From positions 1 to 40,176 of the forward strand of contig CAWVKD010000065.1 of NCBI GenBank assembly GCA_963929765.1: a stretch of 40,176 bases of DNA, in the 5' to 3' direction. This DNA comes from RGIG529 sp963929765 (GTDB lineage: Bacteria; Bacillota; Clostridia; Oscillospirales; Oscillospiraceae). Below the pieces are notes generated by a model, which worked only from the letters and a program-made list of their open reading frames with translations, was not told where the DNA came from and did no database searches. Position numbers and translations under genes: made by a program. Positions within the stretch are counted from its first letter, which is position 1. Each line of letters begins with the position of its first letter. Shown here piece after piece: positions 16,445 through 24,320 of the stretch.

Positions 16445-17674
16445 TTAAGTTACGTCTTCTTCCTTATATTCTACAGGTAATTCTATGATTTTTCCAATTT
16501 GCTCTTCGCATTCACAGAGCAATGTAACGGTTAAAACACCGTTGGTTACTTTAGATTCAAACGTATGGTGGAGCAATTCACCGTCGCCCAACTCCTCTTT
16601 GACGCTTTCCAGAAGAGTAGCTTGCAAAAATGCCTCTGCTGACGCCTGATCAACAGGTGTTTCTTGCAGGGTATATTCTGTATATGTTTCAGTTTGCAAC
16701 CCTACCGGGAATGTAAGGCCAAAGGGCAATGTGAGCCAACGTGTATTTTCTATTTTATCATAATTGTCATAGGAAATTCTACCGTTTGAATAGAAATTTA
16801 TTCGATGGCTTCCCAAAAGAAGGGAAATATGGCGTTTTCGTTCTCCAGTATAGACTTTAGCAGCCGAAGTGAGTGGTGTTTGAGCAGAGCGTTTATAATA
16901 AGTCTTGGCATACACATTGCCCATGGCATGAAGCAGGCGTGTACCCGTTGAACTGCCATCTCCAGCGGCGCTTTCGATGTCGTCCACACCGCTGATCAGA
17001 AGCTCACCAGGAAGAACCGTACTGCCTACCATTACTTTTGGCATGCCTTCCAGAGTTTCCATCCGGGTGATGACGCCTGCTTTGGTAGCCACTACGTTGG
17101 TGGGAGTGTGCATATCGATGATGTCCGGTTTGGGAATTCGTTCCCGTACAATCACGGTAGCTCTGCATCCTGTAATATTGATATTGCAATAAGCAAGTTC
17201 TGGCATCTCTAATAGAATTTGATGAGATAGGAGACTTTCATCCACAGAAGGCCCATAGGTGCCAAAATGGAGCCCGGCCTCTTTGAGTTCTGTCAGAATT
17301 TGGTCTGAAGAGACGGTTTCATTTCCGGTTATGTTAATATCCATGATAAAGCGGGATAATGTGAAAAGAGAGAGCAGACAGAGTAGTGCCCCGATCCCAA
17401 ATGCATAGCGATGGCGGAAGCGGCCCAGGAAAAAGGGAAGGCCCATTTGCCGCAGAGGTGTGATGGTGCACATGGCACGCTCTGCAAAAGGAGGAAGACG
17501 CCTGTAATTTTTTCGGGTCATACTCACATGGAGACATGTTTCACTTTGGTAGACAAGATCCCAAAAAGGCAGCCCGTTGGCAGCACAGATATTGAGAAAA
17601 CGTTCTGGATATGCCCCTTCTACTTCCAGACGTACTTGACCCTGTAGCCGATTGACAAGAGATTGCATCATCAT
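16445..17674 (-). CDS. yqfD: Sporulation protein YqfD
   Basis: A 409-residue membrane protein of the YqfD family, made in the mother cell during sporulation in Bacillus. A cytoplasmic N-terminal domain (about 1-75) precedes one membrane helix at about 95-112 (ALLCLLSLFTLSRFIMDI). A large extracytoplasmic region begins with a POTRA/FtsQ-like element (ITGNETVSSDQILTEL) and contains RIPKPDIIDMHTPTNVVATKAG. The start lies in a run of three ATG codons (17674, 17671, 17668) after AAAGGGGG. The first leaves 4 nt spacing and the second 7, so 17671 is equally possible. It follows yqfC by 37 bp. Confidence 0.9.
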   Translation of the reverse strand: MMMQSLVNRLQGQVRLEVEGAYPERFLNICAANGLPFWDLVYQSETCLHVSMTRKNYRRLPPFAERAMCTITPLRQMGLPFFLGRFRHRYAFGIGALLCLLSLFTLSRFIMDINITGNETVSSDQILTELKEAGLHFGTYGPSVDESLLSHQILLEMPELAYCNINITGCRATVIVRERIPKPDIIDMHTPTNVVATKAGVITRMETLEGMPKVMVGSTVLPGELLISGVDDIESAAGDGSSTGTRLLHAMGNVYAKTYYKRSAQTPLTSAAKVYTGERKRHISLLLGSHRINFYSNGRISYDNYDKIENTRWLTLPFGLTFPVGLQTETYTEYTLQETPVDQASAEAFLQATLLESVKEELGDGELLHHTFESKVTNGVLTVTLLCECEEQIGKIIELPVEYKEEDVT

Positions 17675-17711
17675 GGTTCCCCCTTTAACTTCACGGTTTT
17701 TATAGCGTGGG

Positions 17712-17990
17712 TCAGCGGATAAATTCAATATTCATGATCTGGCCTGTGACCAAAAGTGCCTGGGCATCCATGGCCCGGAGCAGGAGTTCTTTTCCTTTGA
17801 TTTTAACGACACCATCGGAAATGCCAACATGGATTTCCTCTGTTCCATAAGATAAAATCCCTTTGTGTTGTTCGAGAAGCAGGGTACCTGTACCAATGAG
17901 TTCCATTCGGCTCATACCGGCAATGATATTTCCTGGAAGATCCAGACGTTCAGATGCCCTTTCCAAAATGCGTTTTCCAATTTTATCCAT
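17712..17990 (-). CDS. yqfC: Sporulation protein YqfC (YabP/YqfC family)
   Basis: A 92-residue protein of the YabP/YqfC family, with the typical start (KRILERASERLDLPGNIIAGMSRMELIG) split over residues 6-33, the HKGILSY motif and C-terminal GQIMNIEFI. It is a mother-cell sporulation protein in Bacillus, encoded next to yqfD. AGGAGGA lies 6 nt upstream of the ATG. It is the first gene of the minus-strand cluster; a mother-cell (sigma-E) promoter is expected in 17991-18060 but I could not identify one with confidence. Confidence 0.9.
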   Translation of the reverse strand: MDKIGKRILERASERLDLPGNIIAGMSRMELIGTGTLLLEQHKGILSYGTEEIHVGISDGVVKIKGKELLLRAMDAQALLVTGQIMNIEFIR

Positions 17991-18180
17991 ATTTTTCCTC
18001 CTAATGGGATGGCAGAAAACTGTAAAATATCATTCTCTTTTTGAGGGATGAGGAATACAAATGCGCAAAATCAACAAAAACTGGTTTTTGTATCCCCATG
18101 ATGTTTATGCAAAACAGTTTGAAAGATTGCAAGTCCATGGATAAAAGGGAAAAATCAAAAGGGAAAATCAAAGAAAGCCA

Positions 18181-18209
18181 TTGACGGTATGGGGGAAATT
18201 TGATATGCT
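18181..18209 (+). promoter_or_regulatory. Sigma-A-like promoter of the HPr-like gene
   Basis: TTGACG (18181-18186) and TATGCT (18204-18209) are separated by 17 bp, 57 bp upstream of the start codon. Confidence 0.7.
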
Positions 18210-18266
18210 GAATAAGTGAGAATGGGAATCAATGACAGAATCAATCAGCATGAGGGAGTGATGATC

Positions 18267-18530
18267 ATGTATATGAAAGAGGTCGTAGTAAACAACCAAG
18301 TAGGGCTTTATGCAAGACCTGCTACTTTTTTTATACAAAAAGCTAACGAGTTTAAAAGTAGCATCTGGATTGAAAAAGATGAGCGACGTGTAAACGCAAA
18401 AAGTCTGTTGGGCGTTTTGTCTCTTGGAATTGTGAAAGGCACTACAATCAATCTTGTTGCAAATGGGCCGGATGAAGAAGCTGCGGTCAATGGGTTGGCA
18501 GAGCTGATCTTCTCTGACTTTTCAGAGTAA
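18267..18530 (+). CDS. HPr-like regulatory protein with Tyr in place of His15 (Crh-like)
   Basis: An 87-residue protein, exactly HPr length, with the HPr fold pattern throughout. The phosphotransferase active-site motif GLHARPA reads GLYARPA here, so position 15 is Tyr and cannot accept phosphate from enzyme I in the usual way. The HPr-kinase site Ser46 is intact in the motif NAKSLLGVLSLGI (43-55). The same combination (residue 15 replaced, Ser46 kept) defines Bacillus Crh, a co-regulator of CcpA, where residue 15 is Gln. A regulatory rather than sugar-transport role is therefore likely; this is inference. Start 18267 is chosen because GAGGGAG ends 8 nt upstream, and this start places Tyr at 15 and Ser at 46. 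It has its own promoter and terminator. Confidence 0.9.
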   Translation: MYMKEVVVNNQVGLYARPATFFIQKANEFKSSIWIEKDERRVNAKSLLGVLSLGIVKGTTINLVANGPDEEAAVNGLAELIFSDFSE

Positions 18531-18606
18531 AAAAGTCTCGGACGACGATAAGCTGGTCAGTTGCCAGGTAGAATTGCAAGATGCTGTACGAGAACAGAGA
18601 AAAAAC

Positions 18607-18652
18607 GCCCGCCAGCGGGCGGGCTGCCCCTTGGGTGGGGCGGCTTTTTTCT
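18607..18652 (+). terminator. Tandem-hairpin intrinsic terminator after the HPr-like gene
   Basis: A first stem CGCCCGC / GCGGGCG (18607-18622) is followed by GCTGCCCC / GGGGCGGC (18624-18645) and then TTTTTT. It lies about 75 bp after the stop and 40 bp before uvrC. Confidence 0.85.
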
Positions 18653-18693
18653 TCCTTGAAGAAAAATGGGCGTAAAGGCCGAGGGGGATAGAG

Positions 18694-20574
18694 ATGACCC
18701 TATCTGCACTGCGGGAAAAGGCCCGGGATTTACCAAAATCTCCTGGCGTTTATTTGATGAAACGCCAAAATGGGGAGATCATTTATATAGGCAAGGCAAA
18801 AGTACTGCGCAATCGTGTTAGTCAGTATTTCCAGGAAAATGCAGACCATGGAGCAAAGACCCGGGCCATGGTTGCACAGGTATTTGACTTTGATGTGATT
18901 TTGGTCAAAAGTGAATTTGACGCTTTGGTCCTGGAATGTCACCTGATCAAACAGCACATGCCTAAATACAATGTACTTTTAAAAGATGATAAAGGATTTC
19001 CCTATATCCGGCTGACAGAAAAGGCACGGTATCCCAGGTTTTCTGTGATAGGCGCCCGACAAAAAGATGGAGCTTCTTATTTTGGACCATATGGCGGAAG
19101 AGGAGAGGCAAAGTCAATCATTGATGTGCTTTGCAAGACACTTAAGTTGCCTGTTTGCAGCCGAGTTTTTCCCAGAGATATTGGGAAGGCGAGGCCTTGC
19201 CTCCATTTCCACATGGGACAATGTGAAGGATGGTGCCAGATCGAAGATGGGGAAAAGCGGTACCGAGAAACCATCTCCCAGGCGGTACAGCTTTTGGAAG
19301 GACGGCAAAATGACCTGGAGCAATCTTTGCTGTCTCAAATGGAAGAAGCAGCTGAAGCATTGAAATTTGAACAGGCTGCCGTGCTTCGAGACCGTTATCA
19401 GGCCATTTCTCAGCTGAGAAATCGGCACCAGATTGTATCCGGCGTTATGGCAGATACAGATGTGATTGGTTTCTATCAGGAAGGAGAGCAAGCGTGCCTT
19501 GTGTTCTCTCACTTCATCGGAGGGACGTTGCTGGGACAGGAGAAGGAACTTCTGACCCTTCCTGTAGAGGAAACACCAGAAGTGGTGGTTTCTACTGTGC
19601 TGAGCCAGTATTATGGGAAACGGGAACGATTACCCCGGCGTATTTTGCTGCCTGTTTCCATGGAAGATAAAGCATTGGAGGACATGTTGTCGCAACAGGC
19701 AGGTTATAGTGTGAAACTGCAGACACCACAGCGGGGTGAGCAGGCAGAGCGAGTAAAAATAGCCTGTGAGAATGCCAAAGAGATGTTGCGTCAGGCCTTG
19801 ACCCGTGAAGAGCGGGCGCACAGTTTACTTTCCGCACTTGCAAAACGACTTTCTTTGCAAGAGCCACCTTGGCGCATTGAGGCATATGATATTTCCAATA
19901 CAGGTGCTTCTGATATGGTATCTGTTATGACGGTATGGGAAGAGGGAAAACCGAAAAAAAGAGCCTATCGATATTTTATGATCAAAGGGCAAACAGAACC
20001 AGACGACTACCGGGCTATGGAGGAAACCATCAGACGTCGTATTGGTCGATTTGAAGCGGGTGATGCAGCTTTTTCTCCTTTGCCGGATCTCATGCTGATC
20101 GACGGAGGAATGGCCCATGCTGGCGTGGCAAAGCGGGTTCTTTTAGAGCACGGATTGGATTTGCCAGTCTTTGGCATGGTCAAAGATCATAAACATAGGA
20201 CCAAAGCACTCGTCTCTCCAGAAGGACAGGAAATGGGTCTTTTGGGAAACCAGAGCCTTTTTTCCTTTGTCGCCGGCATCCAGGATGAAACCCACCGTAG
20301 TGCCATTACCTTTCATCATAAACGGCGCAGTCTTGGCAATCGTGCGTCAGTTTTAGATGAGATACCTGGTGTGGGACCTGCAAGGAAAGCGGCGTTATTT
20401 CAGGCGTTCCACAGCATCAAAGCAATGAGAGATGCCACAGAAGAAGAATTAGCGAAGGTGGTGCCAAAACCTGCGGCAGCTGCTGTTTTTTCCTTTTTCC
20501 ACGGAGGGCCAAAGCATGTTGCGGAAGAACGTCCTGAAGAAAATGAAACGAAAGATCACGAGGAACACAGATGA
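18694..20574 (+). CDS. uvrC: Excinuclease ABC subunit C
   Basis: A 626-residue UvrC, the nuclease of nucleotide-excision repair that cuts on both sides of a lesion handed over by UvrA/UvrB. The N-terminal GIY-YIG nuclease has SPGVYLM (16-22) and YIGKAKVLRNRV (31-42). A UvrB-interaction (UVR) motif lies at about 215-250 (LLSQMEEAAEALKFEQAA). The RNase-H-like C-terminal nuclease includes EAYDISNTG and LMLIDGG. The helix-hairpin-helix pair is near 545-600 (LDEIPGVGPARKAALF). A charged tail of about 20 residues extends beyond the usual end. A GAGGGGGAT site precedes the ATG. It overlaps rsmD by 4 bp. Confidence 0.96.
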   Translation: MTLSALREKARDLPKSPGVYLMKRQNGEIIYIGKAKVLRNRVSQYFQENADHGAKTRAMVAQVFDFDVILVKSEFDALVLECHLIKQHMPKYNVLLKDDKGFPYIRLTEKARYPRFSVIGARQKDGASYFGPYGGRGEAKSIIDVLCKTLKLPVCSRVFPRDIGKARPCLHFHMGQCEGWCQIEDGEKRYRETISQAVQLLEGRQNDLEQSLLSQMEEAAEALKFEQAAVLRDRYQAISQLRNRHQIVSGVMADTDVIGFYQEGEQACLVFSHFIGGTLLGQEKELLTLPVEETPEVVVSTVLSQYYGKRERLPRRILLPVSMEDKALEDMLSQQAGYSVKLQTPQRGEQAERVKIACENAKEMLRQALTREERAHSLLSALAKRLSLQEPPWRIEAYDISNTGASDMVSVMTVWEEGKPKKRAYRYFMIKGQTEPDDYRAMEETIRRRIGRFEAGDAAFSPLPDLMLIDGGMAHAGVAKRVLLEHGLDLPVFGMVKDHKHRTKALVSPEGQEMGLLGNQSLFSFVAGIQDETHRSAITFHHKRRSLGNRASVLDEIPGVGPARKAALFQAFHSIKAMRDATEEELAKVVPKPAAAAVFSFFHGGPKHVAEERPEENETKDHEEHR

Positions 20575-21125
20575 GAGTCATTACAGGAAGTGCCAGGGGA
20601 CGGCGCTTAAGAGAATTGGAAGGGTTTGAGACAAGACCTACCACAGACCGGGTGAAAGAGTCGATTTTTAATATCATTCAATTTCGAGTAGAGGGTCGGC
20701 GGGTGCTGGACCTGTTCGCCGGCACAGGGCAGATGGGGATTGAGGCGTTAAGTCGCGGTGCAAAGTCGGCCACCTTTGTAGATCGGCGTTCCGATGCTGT
20801 ACGTCTTGTAAAAGAGAATCTTGCTCTCTGTCGATTGGAAGAGGGTGCCCGTGTGATTCAGGGCGATGCGCTGGACTTTCTCAGCCGAACAGAAGAGACG
20901 TTTGACTTGATTTTTTTGGATCCCCCCTATGGGTCGGGCCTTTTAAAAAATGCGTTGGAACGCATCGCAAAGTTTGACATTCTATCGGATCATGGTATAA
21001 TACTGTGTGAAGCAAGTGTGACAGAGTTGCTACCGGAGCTTCCGCCGCCCTATCGGGAGGGTCGGGCGTATCGCTATGGCAAAATTAAAATTACAGTTTA
21101 TGAAAGAAATTTGCCTCCTTTATAA
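20571..21125 (+). CDS. rsmD: 16S rRNA (guanine966-N2)-methyltransferase
   Basis: A 184-residue SAM-dependent RsmD methyltransferase. Marks are MRVITGSARGR at the N-terminus, TRPTTDRVKESIFN (21-34), SAM motif LDLFAGTGQMGIEAL (46-60) and catalytic DPPY (117-120). It starts within the last codons of uvrC (ATGA overlap) and is translationally coupled to it. coaD follows after 53 bp, the standard Firmicutes order. Confidence 0.94.
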   Translation: MRVITGSARGRRLRELEGFETRPTTDRVKESIFNIIQFRVEGRRVLDLFAGTGQMGIEALSRGAKSATFVDRRSDAVRLVKENLALCRLEEGARVIQGDALDFLSRTEETFDLIFLDPPYGSGLLKNALERIAKFDILSDHGIILCEASVTELLPELPPPYREGRAYRYGKIKITVYERNLPPL

Positions 21126-21178
21126 CCAATGAAAAAAAGGGAGCCTGTCACCCCCTATGAGGCGGAAGGATGGAGCCA

Positions 21179-21685
21179 ATGAAAACTGCAATTTATCCTG
21201 GCAGCTTTGACCCTATTACGCTGGGACATTTGAATATTATCAAACGTGCTGCCAATTGCTTTGACAAACTGATCGTTTGCGTGATGTATAATATGGAGAA
21301 AAACAGCGGACTTTTTCCGCCGGAGGAACGAGCGGAATTGATTCGCCGCGTGACGATGGGGATCCCCAATGTAGAAGTGGATGTGTCCAGCGTTTTATTG
21401 ACAGACTACGCAAGAGCCAAAGGGGCAACTGTGGTGGTGAAAGGTTTGCGTGCTGTGTCGGATTTTGACAAAGAATTTCAGATGGCACTGATCAACCGCC
21501 GCTTAAATCCTCAGCTGGATACCATGTTTTTAACGGCGAGTGAGAAATATATGTATCTCAGTTCCAGTGCCATTAAAGAATTGGCTCATTATGGCGTTGA
21601 TCTTTCTGGGTGGGTGCCTTGGGAGATCATAGATGATGTAGAACAAAAGGTAAAAGAATTGCGAGGTGCATTGCCTGCATTTTAA
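21179..21685 (+). CDS. coaD: Phosphopantetheine adenylyltransferase
   Basis: A 168-residue CoaD, catalysing the penultimate step of coenzyme A synthesis. It has the nucleotidyltransferase motif YPGSFDPITLGHLNII (6-21), VVKGLRAVSDFDKEFQMALINR in the middle and the SSSAIKELAHYG motif near residue 130. Start 21179 is taken because AAGGA lies 8 nt upstream; ATG 21170 would leave almost no spacing. The gene is the third in the uvrC-rsmD-coaD run. Confidence 0.95.
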   Translation: MKTAIYPGSFDPITLGHLNIIKRAANCFDKLIVCVMYNMEKNSGLFPPEERAELIRRVTMGIPNVEVDVSSVLLTDYARAKGATVVVKGLRAVSDFDKEFQMALINRRLNPQLDTMFLTASEKYMYLSSSAIKELAHYGVDLSGWVPWEIIDDVEQKVKELRGALPAF

Positions 21686-21844
21686 TAAAAGGGTAATGCT
21701 AGAAGGCAGATGATCTAATGGATTCCGCAACTTCTGGCCGATGGGTTTTTCGGCTGCAACGAAGGTACTTCCCAGGTTCGGCGGCCGAGGAAGGAGTGCG
21801 GTGTAATGAAAATGGATCCGTCCGTCGGAGAAAAGGAGGAACGT

Positions 21845-22375
21845 ATGGCTGGCGAAGTGGATAGCCTGATTAAGATGCTGTATGAGATGATTGAGGATGC
21901 AAAGGGTTTTCCCCTTGGTGCAGACCGCTGTATCTTGGAGCGAGACAAAGCTCTGGATTTGTTAGAAGAAATCCGAGCACAGCTTCCTTTGGAATTGGCA
22001 GAAGCGCAAAAGCTGATTGCTACGAAGACAGAATACCTGACTGGTGTGAAGCGAGAAGCCGACCAGATCAAACGTCAGGCAGAAGAGCAAGCTCGTCAGA
22101 TGGTATCAGCTGATGCCACGCTTCTTGCTGTTCGGAAGAAGAGCATGGAAATTGTACGTGCCGCGGAGGAACGATCCCGTGAGCTGCGCCAAGCAGCTAA
22201 TGACTTTTGCGAAGATGCGCTGCGCAGAACAGAAGAAGCTGTATCAGCTGCCCATGAAGAGATCAAGCGCTCTCGCATTAAATTCCGCCAGGTGGTAGGA
22301 GGCAGCAGTAGCACTTCCTCCTCTTTGAGCGGTGGCGTGGCATATGATGTGAGCAAGGACATGGACATGCAATAA
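21845..22375 (+). CDS. Coiled-coil protein of unknown function downstream of coaD
   Basis: A 176-residue, highly charged, mostly helical protein. From about residue 45 to 150 it is a long Ala/Glu/Arg-rich coiled coil (LELAEAQKLIATKTEYL, READQIKRQAEEQARQM, RAAEERSRELRQAANDF). The tail is Ser/Gly-rich with a short acidic end. Proteins of this kind next to coaD in clostridia are often labelled ATPase or DivIVA-like from the coiled coil alone; I see no Walker motif, so I make no functional claim. An AAAGGAGG site 5 nt upstream supports ATG 21845. An alternative in-frame ATG at 21806 also has an AAGGAG site and would add 13 residues. Confidence 0.75.
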   Translation: MAGEVDSLIKMLYEMIEDAKGFPLGADRCILERDKALDLLEEIRAQLPLELAEAQKLIATKTEYLTGVKREADQIKRQAEEQARQMVSADATLLAVRKKSMEIVRAAEERSRELRQAANDFCEDALRRTEEAVSAAHEEIKRSRIKFRQVVGGSSSTSSSLSGGVAYDVSKDMDMQ

Positions 22376-22449
22376 AAAAGGCTTTTGCTGATGGCTTTGT
22401 AGGTGGAGCTATAGAGCAAAAATACCAGTCTCGTTGTAAAAAGCAATCA

Positions 22450-22498
22450 AAAGAGCATTCTTTTTTCTGATGGATCAGAAGAGGAATGCTCTTTTTTT
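22450..22498. terminator. Intrinsic terminator between convergent genes
   Basis: The stem AAAGAGCATTC / GAATGCTCTTT (22450-22460 with 22484-22494) has additional inner pairing (TTCTGA/TCAGAA) and is followed by a run of T's. It lies between the coiled-coil gene (plus) and the kinase gene (minus). A-rich sequence on the other side allows action on both strands. Confidence 0.85.
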
Positions 22499-22518
22499 AT
22501 TTCTTCTATCAAAATCGG

Positions 22519-23601
22519 TTAAACAAAGGACTCTAATTCATCTTCTGCGGAAAAACAGAACGTGCTGGTGGCAGGAAGATGGAAAGCAGAGTGGTATGAT
22601 TTTTCCAGAGGAATCCATTCATTTATAAAGCGGGGGAGCAGTGGACCGCTTCGCTTTTCGATACGCCTTTTTTGCGTCTCTTTCGAGATAGTAAGAAAAA
22701 CGGTAATGTCGTACAAATGGCGAAGCCGAGGATGCTGGCTGTAAGACCCTTCTACCACAATCAGCGGTGTGGAATGTTGCAGTTCTGTTTTTTGTAATTG
22801 TTGTCGTTTACAGTCAAATCGGCGATAGGGGATAGGTGCCCTGTGAGAGATGGCAGGTCCTATCTCCTTTAAAAAACGTTCCCAGTCTACGTTCCCGCCT
22901 GGTGTTTCCAGGCGCTCTTTTGTTTTTCGAGCCGCTGGTAGAAAAAAGTCATCCATATGCAAAAGCGTACTGTTGTAAACCTGTTGCAGACAGTGGGCAA
23001 GTGTGCTTTTTCCTGCGCCGCTGTCTCCGTCGATGGCAACGGTGCAGCGGCCCTTTTCCAAAAGCATCTGATCAATGGCAGAAAACAATGCTTGATACCG
23101 GGGATACTGTATCCAAACCACTCGGTAGGCAGGAGAATAAGCAGTGCGATAGGAAGAACTGTGATGCAGAGGTGGATACCCCTTTTGTTTCCACTGAAAG
23201 CAAAAATCAGCAGTTTCTTTTGGAGAAAAAGGAAGGATATCCATTCCACAGAGTGCCTGAAATGCCTTCATTCCCTCTTCCAACTGACTCTGGTTTCCCC
23301 GATGGACGGAAGCGGTGGAGACAAAGACACGGTTCAAGGTTTCTAAGGAGCCTGGATGTTGTACCCATCCGCCAAGATGGACCCGGGCAAGGCCGTTTCC
23401 AATAGGGTCATACGGATAAAGAGAAGGGGACGCAGAGGAAGATTCTTCTTTGATTCGAGCAAGGCTTTGGTCAGGGTAGTCAATGAGATGGCCGGGGCCA
23501 AAAATACTTTGAAAGAGCAGTTTGCAGAAATCCTGCAAACTGCTCTTGGGATAGCGAAACAAATGAAATAAAAACAAGCGGGTCCAAGAATCAGTCGTCA
23601 A
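22519..23601 (-). CDS. P-loop kinase of the uridine-kinase/PRK class with an extra N-terminal domain
   Basis: A 360-residue protein in two parts. Residues 185-360 form a uridine-kinase-like P-loop domain: Walker A GDSGAGKST (192-200), the substrate-loop region LLHMDDFFLP (213-222), GGNVDWERF (235-243) and VVEGSYS (282-288) before a lid with Arg residues (KRRIEKRSG). Residues 1-180 are a separate domain I do not recognise, with conserved-looking patches LLFQSIFGPGHLID, NGLARVHLGG and YSPAYRVV. The TTG start at 23601 has AAAGGAG 9 nt upstream and overlaps the ECF S-component gene by 11 bp. The substrate is unknown. Coupling to a vitamin-type importer suggests that it phosphorylates the imported compound and so traps it; this is inference. 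Confidence 0.78.
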   Translation of the reverse strand: MTTDSWTRLFLFHLFRYPKSSLQDFCKLLFQSIFGPGHLIDYPDQSLARIKEESSSASPSLYPYDPIGNGLARVHLGGWVQHPGSLETLNRVFVSTASVHRGNQSQLEEGMKAFQALCGMDILPFSPKETADFCFQWKQKGYPPLHHSSSYRTAYSPAYRVVWIQYPRYQALFSAIDQMLLEKGRCTVAIDGDSGAGKSTLAHCLQQVYNSTLLHMDDFFLPAARKTKERLETPGGNVDWERFLKEIGPAISHRAPIPYRRFDCKRQQLQKTELQHSTPLIVVEGSYSQHPRLRHLYDITVFLTISKETQKRRIEKRSGPLLPRFINEWIPLEKSYHSAFHLPATSTFCFSAEDELESFV

Positions 23602-24115
23602 GGAGTTTCGCTCCTTTCAGGGCAAACACCAAAAGGGGAATGAGAATGAGCTGCAAAAGAATGCCGGGAATAGCATCGGCAAAGGCGCCAGCCCAGAAAA
23701 GGGCAAGGCTAAATTCACTGCCAAAAAGGCCCAGGAAAAGGTAACTGACAGCGCCCCAGGCGATGCGTCCACAGAGCATAGCAAGAATGAGGCTGACATA
23801 GACAAATCCAGGCCGCTTTGGGAGACGATGATAGAGTAAACTGGTGATAAGGCCATAGACAGCCAGTTCTACCGCCATGGCAGAGGCTGTGGGGAAAAAA
23901 GGCGGCATAGAAAACAGAAGGCTGCGGAACAGGGGAAGGATCAGCCCTACCCCTAGGCTGTAGGGCCAAGGGCACAGAAAGCCACAAAGCAACACGGGTA
24001 GGTGCATGGGTAAAAGGCGGCTGCCCAGCTCGGGGATTTGTCCTGTGAGAAAAGGCAGCACCAGGCCGATGGCAAGCATCAGACCGGAAAGCGCCAGGTG
24101 TTTGGCTGGTTTCAT
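23591..24115 (-). CDS. ECF-transporter substrate-binding (S) component, substrate unknown
   Basis: A 174-residue, very hydrophobic protein with about five to six membrane helices and the general look of energy-coupling-factor S components. The N-terminal helix carries small residues (LALSGLMLAIGLVLP), followed by LLPMHLPVLLCGFLCPWP and a Gly/Pro-rich helix containing GLILPLFRSLLF. S components bind a vitamin, metal or nucleobase-like substrate and share an EcfA-EcfA'-EcfT module encoded elsewhere. Start 24115 has GAGAGG 9-10 nt upstream; an in-frame ATG at 24145 lacks a good site. It has its own promoter (24170-24198), so it is not simply the tail of the TPP-controlled operon. The overlapping kinase gene downstream is its obvious partner. 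Confidence 0.78.
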   Translation of the reverse strand: MKPAKHLALSGLMLAIGLVLPFLTGQIPELGSRLLPMHLPVLLCGFLCPWPYSLGVGLILPLFRSLLFSMPPFFPTASAMAVELAVYGLITSLLYHRLPKRPGFVYVSLILAMLCGRIAWGAVSYLFLGLFGSEFSLALFWAGAFADAIPGILLQLILIPLLVFALKGAKLLDD

Positions 24116-24169
24116 AAGTAAAAATCCTCTCTTCGATTTCATCAAAATAAGCTGATAGACTTTTCTTTT

Positions 24170-24198
24170 ATCCTAATGGAAAAAACAGGTTTCGTCAA
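24170..24198 (-). promoter_or_regulatory. Sigma-A-like promoter of the ECF S-component/kinase operon
   Basis: On the minus strand TTGACG (24198-24193) and TAGGAT (24175-24170) are separated by 17 bp, 54 bp upstream of the chosen start codon. I see no riboswitch in the short leader. Confidence 0.6.
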
Positions 24199-24256
24199 GA
24201 AGAAAGGGGGAGTTGACAGAGAAGCAGAATAAAAAGAGAAGAAAAGGCATTCTTGA

Positions 24257-24310
24257 TCCAGCAAGCACAAAGCGCCTTCCATTGTGGAAAGGCGCTTTGT
24301 GCTTGCTGGA
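24257..24310. repeat. Long inverted repeat (24-bp stem) just downstream of thiN
   Basis: A 20-bp perfect lower stem (24257-24276 with 24291-24310) continues through 4 more pairs with a single bulged A to a 5-nt loop. It lies 10 bp after the thiN stop. Neither strand has a T-run after it, so it is not a standard intrinsic terminator. It may stabilise the 3' end of the cytX-thiN mRNA or block read-through. Confidence 0.8.
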
Positions 24311-24320
24311 AGTCTGCGTT

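Noticed and set aside
18216..18266. A longer HPr-like protein starting at 18216
   Set aside because: GAGGGAG sits 8 nt before ATG 18267, and only that start gives the canonical HPr numbering and length; the extension would also begin almost at the promoter.
22376..22449. Possible small gene between the coiled-coil gene and the terminator
   Set aside because: No start with a ribosome binding site and no frame of useful length; it is simply the 3' untranslated stretch.
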